From Gammaproteobacteria bacterium (GTDB taxonomy: Bacteria; Pseudomonadota; Gammaproteobacteria; Steroidobacterales; GCA-2729495), in the NCBI GenBank assembly GCA_030066665.1, contig JASJBD010000058.1, positions 1-39,949 on the forward strand: a stretch of DNA of 39,949 nt, written 5' to 3'. Below, piece after piece: positions 26,118-36,533 of the stretch. Each line of letters starts with the position of its first letter. The stretch's first letter is position 1. Both the position numbers and the translations under genes were made by a program. Under the pieces are notes generated by a model. The model worked only from the letters and a program-made list of their open reading frames with translations. It made no database searches and had not been told where the DNA came from.

Positions 26118-27557
26118 ATGGCGGCAGCAAGCGTGAGCGATAAGCTCTCCAGCGACGCGCTGGCCGCGCTGCGGGACGCCGTGGGCCCCGCCGGCCTGGT
26201 CACCGACGAAACTGAGCTGGAGCCTCACCTGACGGAGTGGCGCGGCCTGTTCCGGGGCCGGGCCGCCGCACTGCTCCTGCCTGCATCGACAGCTGCCGCG
26301 GCTGCCGCGGTCCGGGTCTGCGCAGACAACGGCATTGGCATGGTCCCGCAGGGAGGCAATACCGGGCTGGTCGGCGGTGCGATTCCCGCCAGCACCGCGG
26401 CGCGGCCCGAGGTCATCATCGGTGCCAGTCGGCTGAACCGGGTTCGCAACCTCGACGCGGCCAACTACACGATTACGGTGGAGGCCGGCTGTATCCTGGC
26501 GAATCTGCAGGCCGCGGCAGCCGAGGTCGACCGGCTGTTTCCGCTGAGTCTCGGAGCCGAAGGTAGCTGCCAGATCGGCGGCAACATCTCCTGCAATGCG
26601 GGCGGTATCAACGTGCTCCGCTACGGAAACACGCGCGACCTGGTGCTGGGCCTGGAAGTGGTGCTGCCCAACGGCGATGTCTTTGACGGTCTGCGCGGCC
26701 TGCGAAAAGACAACACCGGTTATGACCTGAAGCACTTGTTTATCGGCGCCGAGGGCACGCTTGGTTTCATCACAGCGGCAACCTGCAAACTGTTTCAGCA
26801 GCCGCGCAGCACGGCGACCGCGCTGGTCGGCGTGGCCGACCCCGCGGCCGCGGTCGCACTCTACGATGCGGCACGCAGCCGGCTCGGTGACAGCCTCGTG
26901 GCGTTCGAGCTGATCAATCGCCTGGCGCTGGACATGGTCCTGCGCCATATCCCCGGATGTCGGGAACCTCTGGAACGGCCGCGTGACTGGCATATTCTGA
27001 TGGAGCTGGGCGCCGCGGACGAAGACGCGTCCCGACGTCTGGAGGATTTCCTGGCGGCCGGAATGACATCCGGCCTGATCCTGGACGGAGTCGTGGCCCA
27101 AAGCGAACGACAACGGGCCGATCTGTGGCACCTGCGCCATTCCATTTCCGAGGCTCAGAAACTGGATGGCGCCGGCATCAAGCACGACGTATCCGTCCCG
27201 GTGTCGCGTGTCGACGAACTAATTCGACAGGCGAGTGCCGCCGCCACGGCGCATGTCCCCGGGATCAGAGTCGTGGCATTCGGACATATCGGCGACGGCA
27301 ATATCCATTTCAACCTGAATCAGCCCGTCGACATGGAGCGGCAGGCTTTCCTGAGTCAGTGGAAACCGGTCAGTCGCGAGGTGCACGACATCGTGGCGGC
27401 GCTGGGTGGCAGCTTCAGCGCGGAGCACGGTGTCGGGACGCTCAAGCGCGACGACCTGGCGCGGTATCGTGGCGGCGTGGAGCTCGAGCTGATGCGCACG
27501 CTGAAGACGGCCCTGGATCCGGCCGGCCTGATGAATCCCGGCAAGCTTTTCAGCTAG
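26118..27557 (+). CDS. FAD-linked D-2-hydroxyacid dehydrogenase (GlcD/D2HGDH family)
   Basis: This encodes 479 residues of the vanillyl-alcohol-oxidase flavoprotein class. The PCMH-type FAD domain (about 45-225) carries PQGGNTGLVGG (77-87), GAEGSCQIGGNISCNAGG and FIGAEGTLGFIT. The C-terminal substrate domain holds KHDVSVP, FGHIGDGNIHFN and SAEHGVG, whose His residues bind metal and substrate in D-lactate, glycolate and D-2-hydroxyglutarate dehydrogenases. The length and lack of partner genes (no glcE or glcF) favour a stand-alone D-2-hydroxyglutarate-type enzyme. The start at 26118 is chosen by family alignment; ATG 26085 adds 11 residues, and neither has a good ribosome site. Confidence 0.9.
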   Translation: MAAASVSDKLSSDALAALRDAVGPAGLVTDETELEPHLTEWRGLFRGRAAALLLPASTAAAAAAVRVCADNGIGMVPQGGNTGLVGGAIPASTAARPEVIIGASRLNRVRNLDAANYTITVEAGCILANLQAAAAEVDRLFPLSLGAEGSCQIGGNISCNAGGINVLRYGNTRDLVLGLEVVLPNGDVFDGLRGLRKDNTGYDLKHLFIGAEGTLGFITAATCKLFQQPRSTATALVGVADPAAAVALYDAARSRLGDSLVAFELINRLALDMVLRHIPGCREPLERPRDWHILMELGAADEDASRRLEDFLAAGMTSGLILDGVVAQSERQRADLWHLRHSISEAQKLDGAGIKHDVSVPVSRVDELIRQASAAATAHVPGIRVVAFGHIGDGNIHFNLNQPVDMERQAFLSQWKPVSREVHDIVAALGGSFSAEHGVGTLKRDDLARYRGGVELELMRTLKTALDPAGLMNPGKLFS

Positions 27558-27636
27558 CCGCGGAGTCGGCTTTATTCCACAGCCCGTGTAGAATTCCGCC
27601 CCTTGCGTTTCGGGAGGCCAGCCAACGGGGTTTGCC

Positions 27637-29328
<1,692 letters not shown>

Positions 29329-29357
29329 GTGCGGCAGCCGACGGCCGCCAACGGACT

Positions 29358-31964
29358 ATGCAAGCAACCGCAGACAACTCGGCGCCGGCCTCTGCCTGGT
29401 GCGTGATGAAATTCGGTGGCACCAGTGTCGCTTCGGCAGATCGCTGGGAGACCATCAGGGATCTGTTGCGCGCCCGGCAGGCGGCGGGATTGCGCCCGGT
29501 TGTCGTGCATTCGGCCCTGGCGGGTGTGTCGAACTTGCTGGAGGCGTCGCTGGCGGACGCGGTCAACGGTGGTGGTGAAGCTGAACGCGACGATGTCGTA
29601 TCTCGTCACGAGGAACTCGCGGCTGCGCTCGGCGTCGCGGATCGTGACCTGTTGCACGATGCATTTGCGGAACTCGACCAGTTGCTGGCGGGCATCCGGC
29701 TGGTGCGCGAAGTCAGTCCGCGGGTTCATGCGCGAGCGATGGCGCTCGGCGAACTCATGGCGACTCAACTGGGTGCCGCGTATCTTGAATCCCAGGGTCT
29801 CGACGTTAGCTGGGTCGATGCACGCAGCGCATTGGTGAGCCTCGACCTGACGCATGACAATGAGCAGTCTCGGTACCTGTCCGCGAGCTGCGATTTCACG
29901 CCCGATGCCGCACTCGCCGCACGTTTCGAGCAGTTGCCCGGCGTCATTCTTACCCAGGGATTCATCGCCCGGAGCGACCAGGGTGAGGATGTGCTGCTGG
30001 GTCGGGGCGGCTCCGACACTTCAGCGGCGTACTTTGCCGCCAAGCTGCAAGCTTCGGGCCTCGAGATCTGGACCGACGTGCCAGGCATGTTCAGTGCGGA
30101 CCCGCGCGTGGTGCCGGGCGCACGACTGTTGAAGAAGCTCAGCTACGAGGAAGCGCAGGAAATCGCCTCGACCGGGGGCTCGGTTTTGCATCCACGATGC
30201 ATTCGTCCCGTGCGTCGTTACGGTATCCCGCTGCAAGTGCTGTGTACCACCGACCCCGACCAGTCGGGCACACTGATCAGCACTGACCCGGGCAGCGACG
30301 CACCGCGAGTCACGGCCGTATCCAGCCGTGGCAGCGTCACGGTCGTGTCGATGGAGACCGTCGGCATGTGGCACGAGGTTGGTTTTCTCGCCGATGCGTT
30401 CCGGTGCTTCCGCGATCTCGGTTTGTCCGTGGACCTGGTGTCGACTGCCGAGAGTAATGTCACCGTCACGTTGGATACGAGCGCGCAGGTCGTCGACAGC
30501 AACGTGCTGGAGCGTTTGCGGGCGCGCCTGGCGCGATTGTGCCGAGTGGCAATCATCACGGATGCCGAGGTCGTGAGCCTGGTCGGACGGAAAATCCGCG
30601 CGACGCTGCACGATATCGGGCCGGCGCTGGAGGTGTTCGAGGAACATCGTGTCCACCTGGTCAGCCAGGCGGCCAGCGACCTGAACCTGAGTTTCGTGAT
30701 CGAGGCCGGGCAGGCCCATCGCCTGGTGCAGTCCCTGCATGGGACTTTGATACAGCCGGGTCCTGCGGACGAGGTCTTCGGGCCGACCTGGCAGGAACTG
30801 CGCGCCGAGCCGCTGCCGGAAGCCGCGGCGCCGCCCGAGCCGTGGTGGCGTCAGCGCCGCGACGAGCTGCTTGCAATCGCCGGGCGCTCTGCCGAAGCCT
30901 ATGTTTACGACCTGGATTCGGTCCGCGCGGCCTGTGAACGGTTAACCGCGCTGGAGAATGTCGACCGGGTGTTTTTCGCGATCAAGGCCAACAGCAATGC
31001 GGACGTGCTGCGAACCGTTGGTGCCACCGGCGTCAATTTCGAGTGCGTGTCGCCCGGCGAGATTCATCGCGTGCTGGAGTTACTGCCGGATCTCGACCCG
31101 CAGCGCATTTTGTTCACGCCCAACTTCGCTCCGCGTCAGGACTATGAGCTGGCTTTGGAGCAGGGCGTGTTCGTCACGCTTGATAATCTGCATCCCTTAC
31201 GGCGTTGGGGAGATGCGTTTCGCGACAGGGAGGTCATTCTGCGGCTCGACACCGGCCAGGGGCGTGGCCATCATGAACACGTCCGCACGGCCGGCGCGCA
31301 GTCGAAGTTCGGGATTCCCTTATTCGAGCTCGACGAGGCGCGCGAACTGGTTGCGGCCAGCGGGGCACGGGTCGTCGGCTTACATGCCCACACCGGCAGC
31401 GGGATTCTGAAAGCGGATAACTGGGAAGAAGTAGCAGTTACGTTGGCGGACTTGGCAGCGGGGTTCCCGGATGTTCGCTATCTCGATGTTGGTGGCGGTC
31501 TGGGCGTGCCGGAGAAACCCGGTCAGCAGGCGCTCGACATGGCGGCGCTGGACGCAAGTCTGGCGGACATCCGCGCTGCGGCGCCCGGGTATGAGATCTG
31601 GCTCGAGCCGGGTCGCTATATCGTGGCAGAGGCCGGCGTGTTGCTCGCGACAGTGACCCAGATCAAGGGCAAGGGAGACGTGCAATACGTCGGAATCAGC
31701 ACCGGCATGAATTCCTTGATCAGGCCCGCGTTGTACGGCGCATATCACGAAATAGTCAACCTGTCGAAGCTGGATGAAGCCGCGGTCCAGGTCGTGAATG
31801 TCGTGGGACCCAATTGTGAGACTGGTGACCGGCTCGGCAATGACCGGTTGTTGCCGGCCTGTGAGGAGGGCGACGTGCTGCTGATCGCCACCACAGGCGC
31901 TTATGGTTATGTTATGAGCTCGCGCTACAACCTGCGCGAACCGGCGCCGGAATTCGTCTTGTAG
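29358..31964 (+). CDS. lysAC: Bifunctional aspartate kinase / diaminopimelate decarboxylase
   Basis: This encodes 868 residues, two enzymes fused end to end. The aspartate kinase part (1-~470) has KFGGTSV at 18-24, the GRGGSDTSAA block and two ACT-like regulatory units (about 315-465). A Pro/Ala-rich linker (about 478-500) leads to the PLP-dependent diaminopimelate decarboxylase barrel (about 505-868): AIKAN with Schiff-base Lys543, GGGLGVP, EPGRY, and catalytic Cys820 in NCETGD. So the first and last steps of lysine synthesis lie on one chain, probably with lysine feedback on the ACT units. Such fusions are known in Xanthomonadales and relatives. It is likely transcribed with ilvD. Confidence 0.94.
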   Translation: MQATADNSAPASAWCVMKFGGTSVASADRWETIRDLLRARQAAGLRPVVVHSALAGVSNLLEASLADAVNGGGEAERDDVVSRHEELAAALGVADRDLLHDAFAELDQLLAGIRLVREVSPRVHARAMALGELMATQLGAAYLESQGLDVSWVDARSALVSLDLTHDNEQSRYLSASCDFTPDAALAARFEQLPGVILTQGFIARSDQGEDVLLGRGGSDTSAAYFAAKLQASGLEIWTDVPGMFSADPRVVPGARLLKKLSYEEAQEIASTGGSVLHPRCIRPVRRYGIPLQVLCTTDPDQSGTLISTDPGSDAPRVTAVSSRGSVTVVSMETVGMWHEVGFLADAFRCFRDLGLSVDLVSTAESNVTVTLDTSAQVVDSNVLERLRARLARLCRVAIITDAEVVSLVGRKIRATLHDIGPALEVFEEHRVHLVSQAASDLNLSFVIEAGQAHRLVQSLHGTLIQPGPADEVFGPTWQELRAEPLPEAAAPPEPWWRQRRDELLAIAGRSAEAYVYDLDSVRAACERLTALENVDRVFFAIKANSNADVLRTVGATGVNFECVSPGEIHRVLELLPDLDPQRILFTPNFAPRQDYELALEQGVFVTLDNLHPLRRWGDAFRDREVILRLDTGQGRGHHEHVRTAGAQSKFGIPLFELDEARELVAASGARVVGLHAHTGSGILKADNWEEVAVTLADLAAGFPDVRYLDVGGGLGVPEKPGQQALDMAALDASLADIRAAAPGYEIWLEPGRYIVAEAGVLLATVTQIKGKGDVQYVGISTGMNSLIRPALYGAYHEIVNLSKLDEAAVQVVNVVGPNCETGDRLGNDRLLPACEEGDVLLIATTGAYGYVMSSRYNLREPAPEFVL

Positions 31965-32004
31965 CAGGTTATCATTGCGTCCTCGTGCTCACGGAGAGTT
32001 GACT

Positions 32005-32445
32005 ATGCGTCCTTGGATTTGTGTTGTTCTGCTCGCGTTGCTGAGCGCCGGTGCGCCTGCGCTGGCCGCCGATCTGCCGGAGGTCACCGTCTACAAAACA
32101 CCGACCTGTGGCTGCTGCGGCAAATGGGTAGAGCATCTGGAAGCCAGCGGCTTCCCGGTGCAGACCAAGGTACTGGATGATCTGTCTGCCGTAAAAGGTC
32201 GCAATGGTGTGCCCTACGAGCTGGCTTCGTGCCACACCGCCGAAGTTGAAGGTTATGCGGTCGAAGGGCACGTACCTGCGGATGTGATCTTGAAATTGCT
32301 GAAGGAGAAACCGGACGTCGCGGGCATCGGCGTACCGGGGATGCCGCTTGGCTCGCCGGGCATGGAATACGGTGATCGGAAAGAGCCCTACAAGGTCTGG
32401 AGTTTCGACGCGGATGGCAAGCTGAAGGTCTACGCCCAGCGTTAG
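32005..32445 (+). CDS. Secreted DUF411 metal-binding protein
   Basis: This encodes 146 residues. A signal peptide (1-21, ALA|AD) is followed by a thioredoxin-like DUF411 domain with YKTPTCGCCGKW (CxCC) near its start and the family motifs SCHTAEVEGYAVEGHVPA (in part) and GIGVPGMPLGSPGME. DUF411 proteins are periplasmic and often found with copper-resistance genes, but no copper gene is adjacent here. Copper binding is therefore an inference from the family. The ATG at 32005 is preceded by GGAGAG and fits the signal peptide; a longer frame from TTG 31975 is rejected. Confidence 0.9.
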   Translation: MRPWICVVLLALLSAGAPALAADLPEVTVYKTPTCGCCGKWVEHLEASGFPVQTKVLDDLSAVKGRNGVPYELASCHTAEVEGYAVEGHVPADVILKLLKEKPDVAGIGVPGMPLGSPGMEYGDRKEPYKVWSFDADGKLKVYAQR

Positions 32446-32456
32446 GGAGCCCTGTT

Positions 32457-33809
32457 ATGCGCAATGGCGCACCGATAATTGCCGCACTGATCGCCGTCTC
32501 GCTGAGCGGCTGTGACAATCTGTCCGATAATCTGCCACCACAGGGCTTCGTGCGCGGCTGGCACGCGGTGCCTGATCTGTGGCAAGTCACGATTCAGATC
32601 CAGAACTCCGCGGTAGGCGCGCCCGATATTACGCTGGGTACGCTCGAATATGCTGGCGCGACTGGCGCTAATGCCCTGGGGGAGGATAGTTACCCCGTGA
32701 CCATCAGGGTGCGCGAACCCGGCTCCTCGTCGACTTCGGTGGTACTGGAAACGACGCAGTTTGTGGCCGGGGACCGGCTCTATGAACTGGTTGTGATCGG
32801 TGACGCGGCCAATCTGCAGTTACTCACCTGGGATCGGTCATCGAGCGGCGCGAATGGGGCGGCATCCTACGGGCACGCGGCGCCAATGGTCGGCGCGGTG
32901 GACGTCTACGTGGAGCCTCCCGGAACCGATCTGATGGCAGCGATGCCGCGTGCGAGTGTTGCCTTTAGCGAATACGTGGCCAACCAGACCCTTGCCGGCG
33001 GCCAGTATCAGCTCACGGTCACCGCACAGGGCGATCCGATGGATATCCTGTTCCAGTCGGCCGAATTCGAGGTAACGAGTGGCGCCGCCCCGACGTTCAC
33101 GCTGCTGGACAGTGCCGGTCTCGGGCCATCGCAAATCGTGGTGCGTTCCGTCGGGCTGTCCTCCGTCTCGTTCCTCGAGGACGTCAGCACGCCGCCGTTA
33201 TTGCGCGCGGGTCACAGTGCGATCGATACCGGCAACGTCGATATCGTGGTAGACAATCAATTTATGCCGCCGTTGATTGGTGATCTGCCGTTCCAGACGA
33301 TCTCGACCTACGAAACAACCACCGCGGATGAGGTCGACCTGACCATTGCCGAAGCCGGCAATCCCGGCATGCTGTTCGTCGAGGACACGCTGGACCTCGG
33401 GTCCGGCACGTTCAATTCGCTGTTTCTCGTCGGTTCCGTCGCCAACGACGACCTGGCGGTGACGCGCGCGGTCGACAGCCAGCGGTCGATCGCGGGATTT
33501 GCCCAGTTCCGGTTTGTGCAGGGCGCATCCAATTTCGGCTTCATCGACGTCTACCTCGTGCCAGCGGGCGAGGTCTTTACGGGATTTGTACCGATCAGCG
33601 GTTCCGTCCCGTTCGGTGCCATTTCGACCTATATCGTGCTGAATCCCGACACCTACGATCTGGTACTCGCACAGAGTGGCACGGCGACCGAGCTGGCACG
33701 CGTCGACGGCATCACGCTGGACGAGCTGAATCTCTACTCGGTGCTCGCCACGGACAATGTGGACCCGGATATCGTCGACATCGTGCTGTTCGACGATTTC
33801 CCGCCCTAA
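32457..33809 (+). CDS. DUF4397 domain lipoprotein
   Basis: This encodes 450 residues. A lipobox ends at Cys19 (AVSLSGC), so it should be a lipoprotein. At least three DUF4397-like beta units are visible, each with a stretch of the form H/Q-x-A...VDVYVxP: SYGHAAPMVGAVDVYVEPPG (about 141-160), RAGHSAIDTGNVDIVVDNQ and RFVQGASNFGFIDVYLVPAG. DUF4397 proteins are Ig-like surface proteins of unknown function, found in many bacteria with envelope-anchored proteins. The gene follows the DUF411 gene by 11 bp, so they are likely cotranscribed. AGGGAGC precedes the ATG. Confidence 0.82.
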   Translation: MRNGAPIIAALIAVSLSGCDNLSDNLPPQGFVRGWHAVPDLWQVTIQIQNSAVGAPDITLGTLEYAGATGANALGEDSYPVTIRVREPGSSSTSVVLETTQFVAGDRLYELVVIGDAANLQLLTWDRSSSGANGAASYGHAAPMVGAVDVYVEPPGTDLMAAMPRASVAFSEYVANQTLAGGQYQLTVTAQGDPMDILFQSAEFEVTSGAAPTFTLLDSAGLGPSQIVVRSVGLSSVSFLEDVSTPPLLRAGHSAIDTGNVDIVVDNQFMPPLIGDLPFQTISTYETTTADEVDLTIAEAGNPGMLFVEDTLDLGSGTFNSLFLVGSVANDDLAVTRAVDSQRSIAGFAQFRFVQGASNFGFIDVYLVPAGEVFTGFVPISGSVPFGAISTYIVLNPDTYDLVLAQSGTATELARVDGITLDELNLYSVLATDNVDPDIVDIVLFDDFPP

Positions 33810-33825
33810 TCCGCCCGTTCCCGCG

Positions 33826-33999
33826 TCAGTCGTCGGCGCGTTTGTAGAAGTGGACCGTCTTCTCGGATTTCTTCGCGGCGGGCTGGTCGCAACAGGATGA
33901 CCGGGTGTCGGCTGACCGCCGCCAGCGTCTGTAAAGTGCGAAACCGACGATCGCAATCACGATGGCCAGCGCGACGACTTCCTGCAGGCCGACTGGCAT
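33826..33999 (-). CDS. FeoB-associated Cys-rich membrane protein
   Basis: This encodes 57 residues: one membrane helix (about 7-24, VVALAIVIAIVGFALYRRW), then a basic and polar tail with the pair SSCCDQPA. This is the small Cys-rich protein often found downstream of feoB; its role is thought to be in iron handling or FeoB assembly but is unproven. It starts 2 bp beyond the feoB stop. The frame continues upstream to 34128, but only the ATG at 33999 gives the family protein. Confidence 0.85.
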   Translation of the reverse strand: MPVGLQEVVALAIVIAIVGFALYRRWRRSADTRSSCCDQPAAKKSEKTVHFYKRADD

Positions 34000-34001
34000 C
34001 G

Positions 34002-36173
34002 TTAACTCAATACCCGGTAAGCGAACAGGGCGCCGACGTAACCGACGCCCGTCATATAGAACCACGCAAACGCCGGCCAGCGCCAGCCGTTGGTTTCGCG
34101 GGCGATGACGGCGACGGTCGCGGCACACTGCAGGCAGAACGCGTAGAAGACCAGCAGCCCGGCCACCATTGGCAGTGTGAATACCGGCGTGCCGTCCGGG
34201 TGTTTCGATGCGCGCAGGCGACCGACCAGGCTGGCCTCATCGGCCTCCGCATCCTCGACAGCGTAGATCGTGCCGAGTACGGCGATCACGACTTCGCGCG
34301 CCGGAAAACTTGCAAGGACGGCGGCCGACACTTTCCAGTCCCATCCAAGGGGCGCGAATACCGGCTCAATCGTCTTGCCCATTCGACCGAGCAGGCTTTG
34401 CTCCAGGAATGCCGCGGATTCACGCCCATTGATTGCCGTCAACGCGGTGTCGAGGTCATCGCCAGACAGACTCGCTTCTGCCTGTGTCCGGTCTGCGGCA
34501 AACCGGTCGCTGATCTCGACCGGTCGGGGGAAATAAGCCAGCGCCCAGATCAACACCGCGACGGTGAAAATCACTGTGCCCGCGCGATACAGAAAGGTGC
34601 GTGCTCGATCCAGCAGTCGGAGGAGCAGTGACTGCAGGCTCGGCAGGCGATAGGGCGGCAGCTCGATGAGGAAAGTCGGTGTCGGCCCATGCAGCACCGT
34701 GCGTTTTAGCAGCCAGGCCGTCAGAACGCCGCCCAGGATACCCAGCAGGTAGAGCGCGAACAGCACCAGTCCCTGGAGGTTGATCAGGCCGCCGAGATAG
34801 CTCTGCTCCGGGACGAATGCCGCGATCAACAGCGCGTAGACGGGCAGCCGCGCCGAACAGGTCATAAACGGTGCCGCGAGAATCGTGGCAAGGCGGTCCC
34901 GTTCGTCCGGGATCACGCGCGTTGCGAGGATACCGGGCACGGCACAGGCGAAGCTCGACAGCATCGGAATAAACGACTGTCCAGAAAGCCCGACGCTTCG
35001 CATCAGCCGATCCATCATGAAGGCCGCCCGCGGCATATAGCCCGAATCTTCGAGGAAAATAATGAATGTAAACAGGATCACGATCTGTGGGAGGAAGATC
35101 ACCACGCTGCCGACACCGGCAATGACGCCGTCGACCAGCAGGCTCGCCAGCGCGCCGGGCGGCAGGCTGGCGGTGATCGCTGCGCCAATTGCCGCGGCGC
35201 CCGCATCGATGAGGTCCATCAGTGGCCCCGACCAGGAAAAGACGGCCTGGAATACCGTCGCCATGACGAGCAGGAACAATAACGAGCCAATCAGCGGCTG
35301 GTTCGTGATCCGGTCCAGGCGATCGGCGAACGTCAGCCTGGGTGGCGCGCGGCGTTCAACCTTCGTGACCAGCGTGCCAATAAAGTCATAGCGCGCCTTG
35401 GCCTCCATCGCGGCCAGTGAGCTGCCAGTGGACAATCGGCTGCGCAGGTCCGCCAGTTCCTGGGTGAATTCCGGCGGCGTGCTGAACTCGAAGCGCCGCT
35501 CCGCGACGCCGCCAGCATCAATCAGCGCGCGCTCGATTTCGTACTCGGCCAGGTGTGATCCGGTTGCCCGGAGTCGGTGATGCAGGGATTGCACGGCTGC
35601 ATCGACCGTTGGCAGCAGATTCGGCCGCGCGGGCGGGCTGCCGGAAGCGGCGCGGTACATGACGCTGCGCAGCTCATCGAGGTTTGCGCCGGTCGACGCG
35701 ACGATTGGCACGACCGCCATGCCGAGTTCGCGGGCAAGCGTTTCGTGGTCAATGCTGATGTCCTGCTGCGCGGCCAGATCGGTCATATTCAGGGCCACGA
35801 CGACCGGCAATCCGACCTCGGCCAGCTGCGTTACCAGGAACAAATTGCGGCGCAGGTTAGTCGCGTCGACCACCGCGAGAATCGCACTCGGTTGCTCGAG
35901 GTCCTCGACGTGGCCAAGCAGGACGTCGACGGCAATCATCTCGTCCGGTGATTGCGCGGCGAGCGAATATGCGCCCGGTAGATCGACCAGGTCGAGTTGG
36001 CCCTGGGGGGTCCGCAGCTCGCCGGTGTGACGCTCGACCGTCACCCCCGGATAATTGGCGGTTTTCTGTTTCAGACCAGTGAGCGCGTTAAACAGCGTGC
36101 TCTTGCCGGTATTCGGATTGCCGATGACCGCGATAACCGGTGTGTGCGCTACCTGCGATGCCGGCCTAACCAT
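34002..36173 (-). CDS. feoB: Ferrous iron transport protein B
   Basis: This encodes 723 residues. The N-terminal GTPase has G1 GNPNTGKS (18-25), G3 DLPGAYS and G4 NMTD, followed by a GDI-like helical domain. The membrane part (about 280-723) carries two Gate motifs with conserved Cys: SFACAVPGI and FMTCSARLPVY, and the C-terminal FYAFCLQCAATVA. FeoB moves Fe2+ across the inner membrane, mainly under anoxic or low-iron conditions, with FeoA. The length is a little short of the E. coli protein (773). It overlaps feoA by 8 bp. Confidence 0.96.
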   Translation of the reverse strand: MVRPASQVAHTPVIAVIGNPNTGKSTLFNALTGLKQKTANYPGVTVERHTGELRTPQGQLDLVDLPGAYSLAAQSPDEMIAVDVLLGHVEDLEQPSAILAVVDATNLRRNLFLVTQLAEVGLPVVVALNMTDLAAQQDISIDHETLARELGMAVVPIVASTGANLDELRSVMYRAASGSPPARPNLLPTVDAAVQSLHHRLRATGSHLAEYEIERALIDAGGVAERRFEFSTPPEFTQELADLRSRLSTGSSLAAMEAKARYDFIGTLVTKVERRAPPRLTFADRLDRITNQPLIGSLLFLLVMATVFQAVFSWSGPLMDLIDAGAAAIGAAITASLPPGALASLLVDGVIAGVGSVVIFLPQIVILFTFIIFLEDSGYMPRAAFMMDRLMRSVGLSGQSFIPMLSSFACAVPGILATRVIPDERDRLATILAAPFMTCSARLPVYALLIAAFVPEQSYLGGLINLQGLVLFALYLLGILGGVLTAWLLKRTVLHGPTPTFLIELPPYRLPSLQSLLLRLLDRARTFLYRAGTVIFTVAVLIWALAYFPRPVEISDRFAADRTQAEASLSGDDLDTALTAINGRESAAFLEQSLLGRMGKTIEPVFAPLGWDWKVSAAVLASFPAREVVIAVLGTIYAVEDAEADEASLVGRLRASKHPDGTPVFTLPMVAGLLVFYAFCLQCAATVAVIARETNGWRWPAFAWFYMTGVGYVGALFAYRVLS

Positions 36174-36399
36174 CAGCCGCCTCGACGTGTACCCGGCGGG
36201 CCTCGTCGCGACGCAGCGACAGGGCGTAGCCCATGACCTCGATCTCGATCGGATCGCCGCCCAGCGCGCGGCGGACGACCTGGAGCTCGGAACCTTCGAT
36301 CAGGCCAAGGGCCATCAGCCGCTGACCGAGCGGGCCTTCGCCATCGATATGGGTGACGGTGGCTGACTGACCGGGTTCAAGCTGGTCTAACGTGATCAT
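36166..36399 (-). CDS. feoA: Ferrous iron transport protein A
   Basis: This encodes 77 residues, an SH3-like FeoA domain with LDQLEPGQSATVTHI, RLMALGLIEGSEL and GDPIEIEVMGYALSLRRDEA (in part). FeoA is a cytoplasmic partner needed for FeoB activity. It is the first gene of the operon, overlaps feoB by 8 bp and stands under the Fur box at 36446-36464. Confidence 0.95.
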   Translation of the reverse strand: MITLDQLEPGQSATVTHIDGEGPLGQRLMALGLIEGSELQVVRRALGGDPIEIEVMGYALSLRRDEARRVHVEAADG

Positions 36400-36442
36400 T
36401 GCGCTTCTGGGGTCACCGGGAGCGGACAGGGCCGCGGGCGCA

Positions 36443-36470
36443 ATTGTAAATGAGAATCATTATCATTCAA
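36443..36470 (-). promoter_or_regulatory. feo promoter
   Basis: On the minus strand TTGAAT (36470-36465), a 16-bp spacer and TACAAT (36448-36443) form a sigma-70 promoter about 45 bp before feoA. The Fur box fills the spacer, so Fur binding would block RNA polymerase. Confidence 0.65.
36446..36464. promoter_or_regulatory. Fur box controlling feoAB
   Basis: GTAAATGAGAATCATTATC matches the 19-bp Fur consensus at 16 positions. It lies within the feo promoter, so iron-loaded Fur should repress the operon. Confidence 0.88.
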
Positions 36471-36533
36471 CCCCGCAACCGCCAGGTCAGCGGGTGCTGA
36501 CCATCGGACGAGGGCGCCAAGATGGGGATCGGG

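Noticed and set aside
25737-27185. 482-codon minus-strand frame across the cyclase-like start and the dehydrogenase
   Set aside because: It overlaps two better supported genes in other frames, and the protein has no recognisable domain.
36485-36502. Hairpin GGTCAGC/GCTGACC between tagH and the feo promoter
   Set aside because: The stem is only 7 bp with no U-tract on either strand; a terminator call is not supportable.
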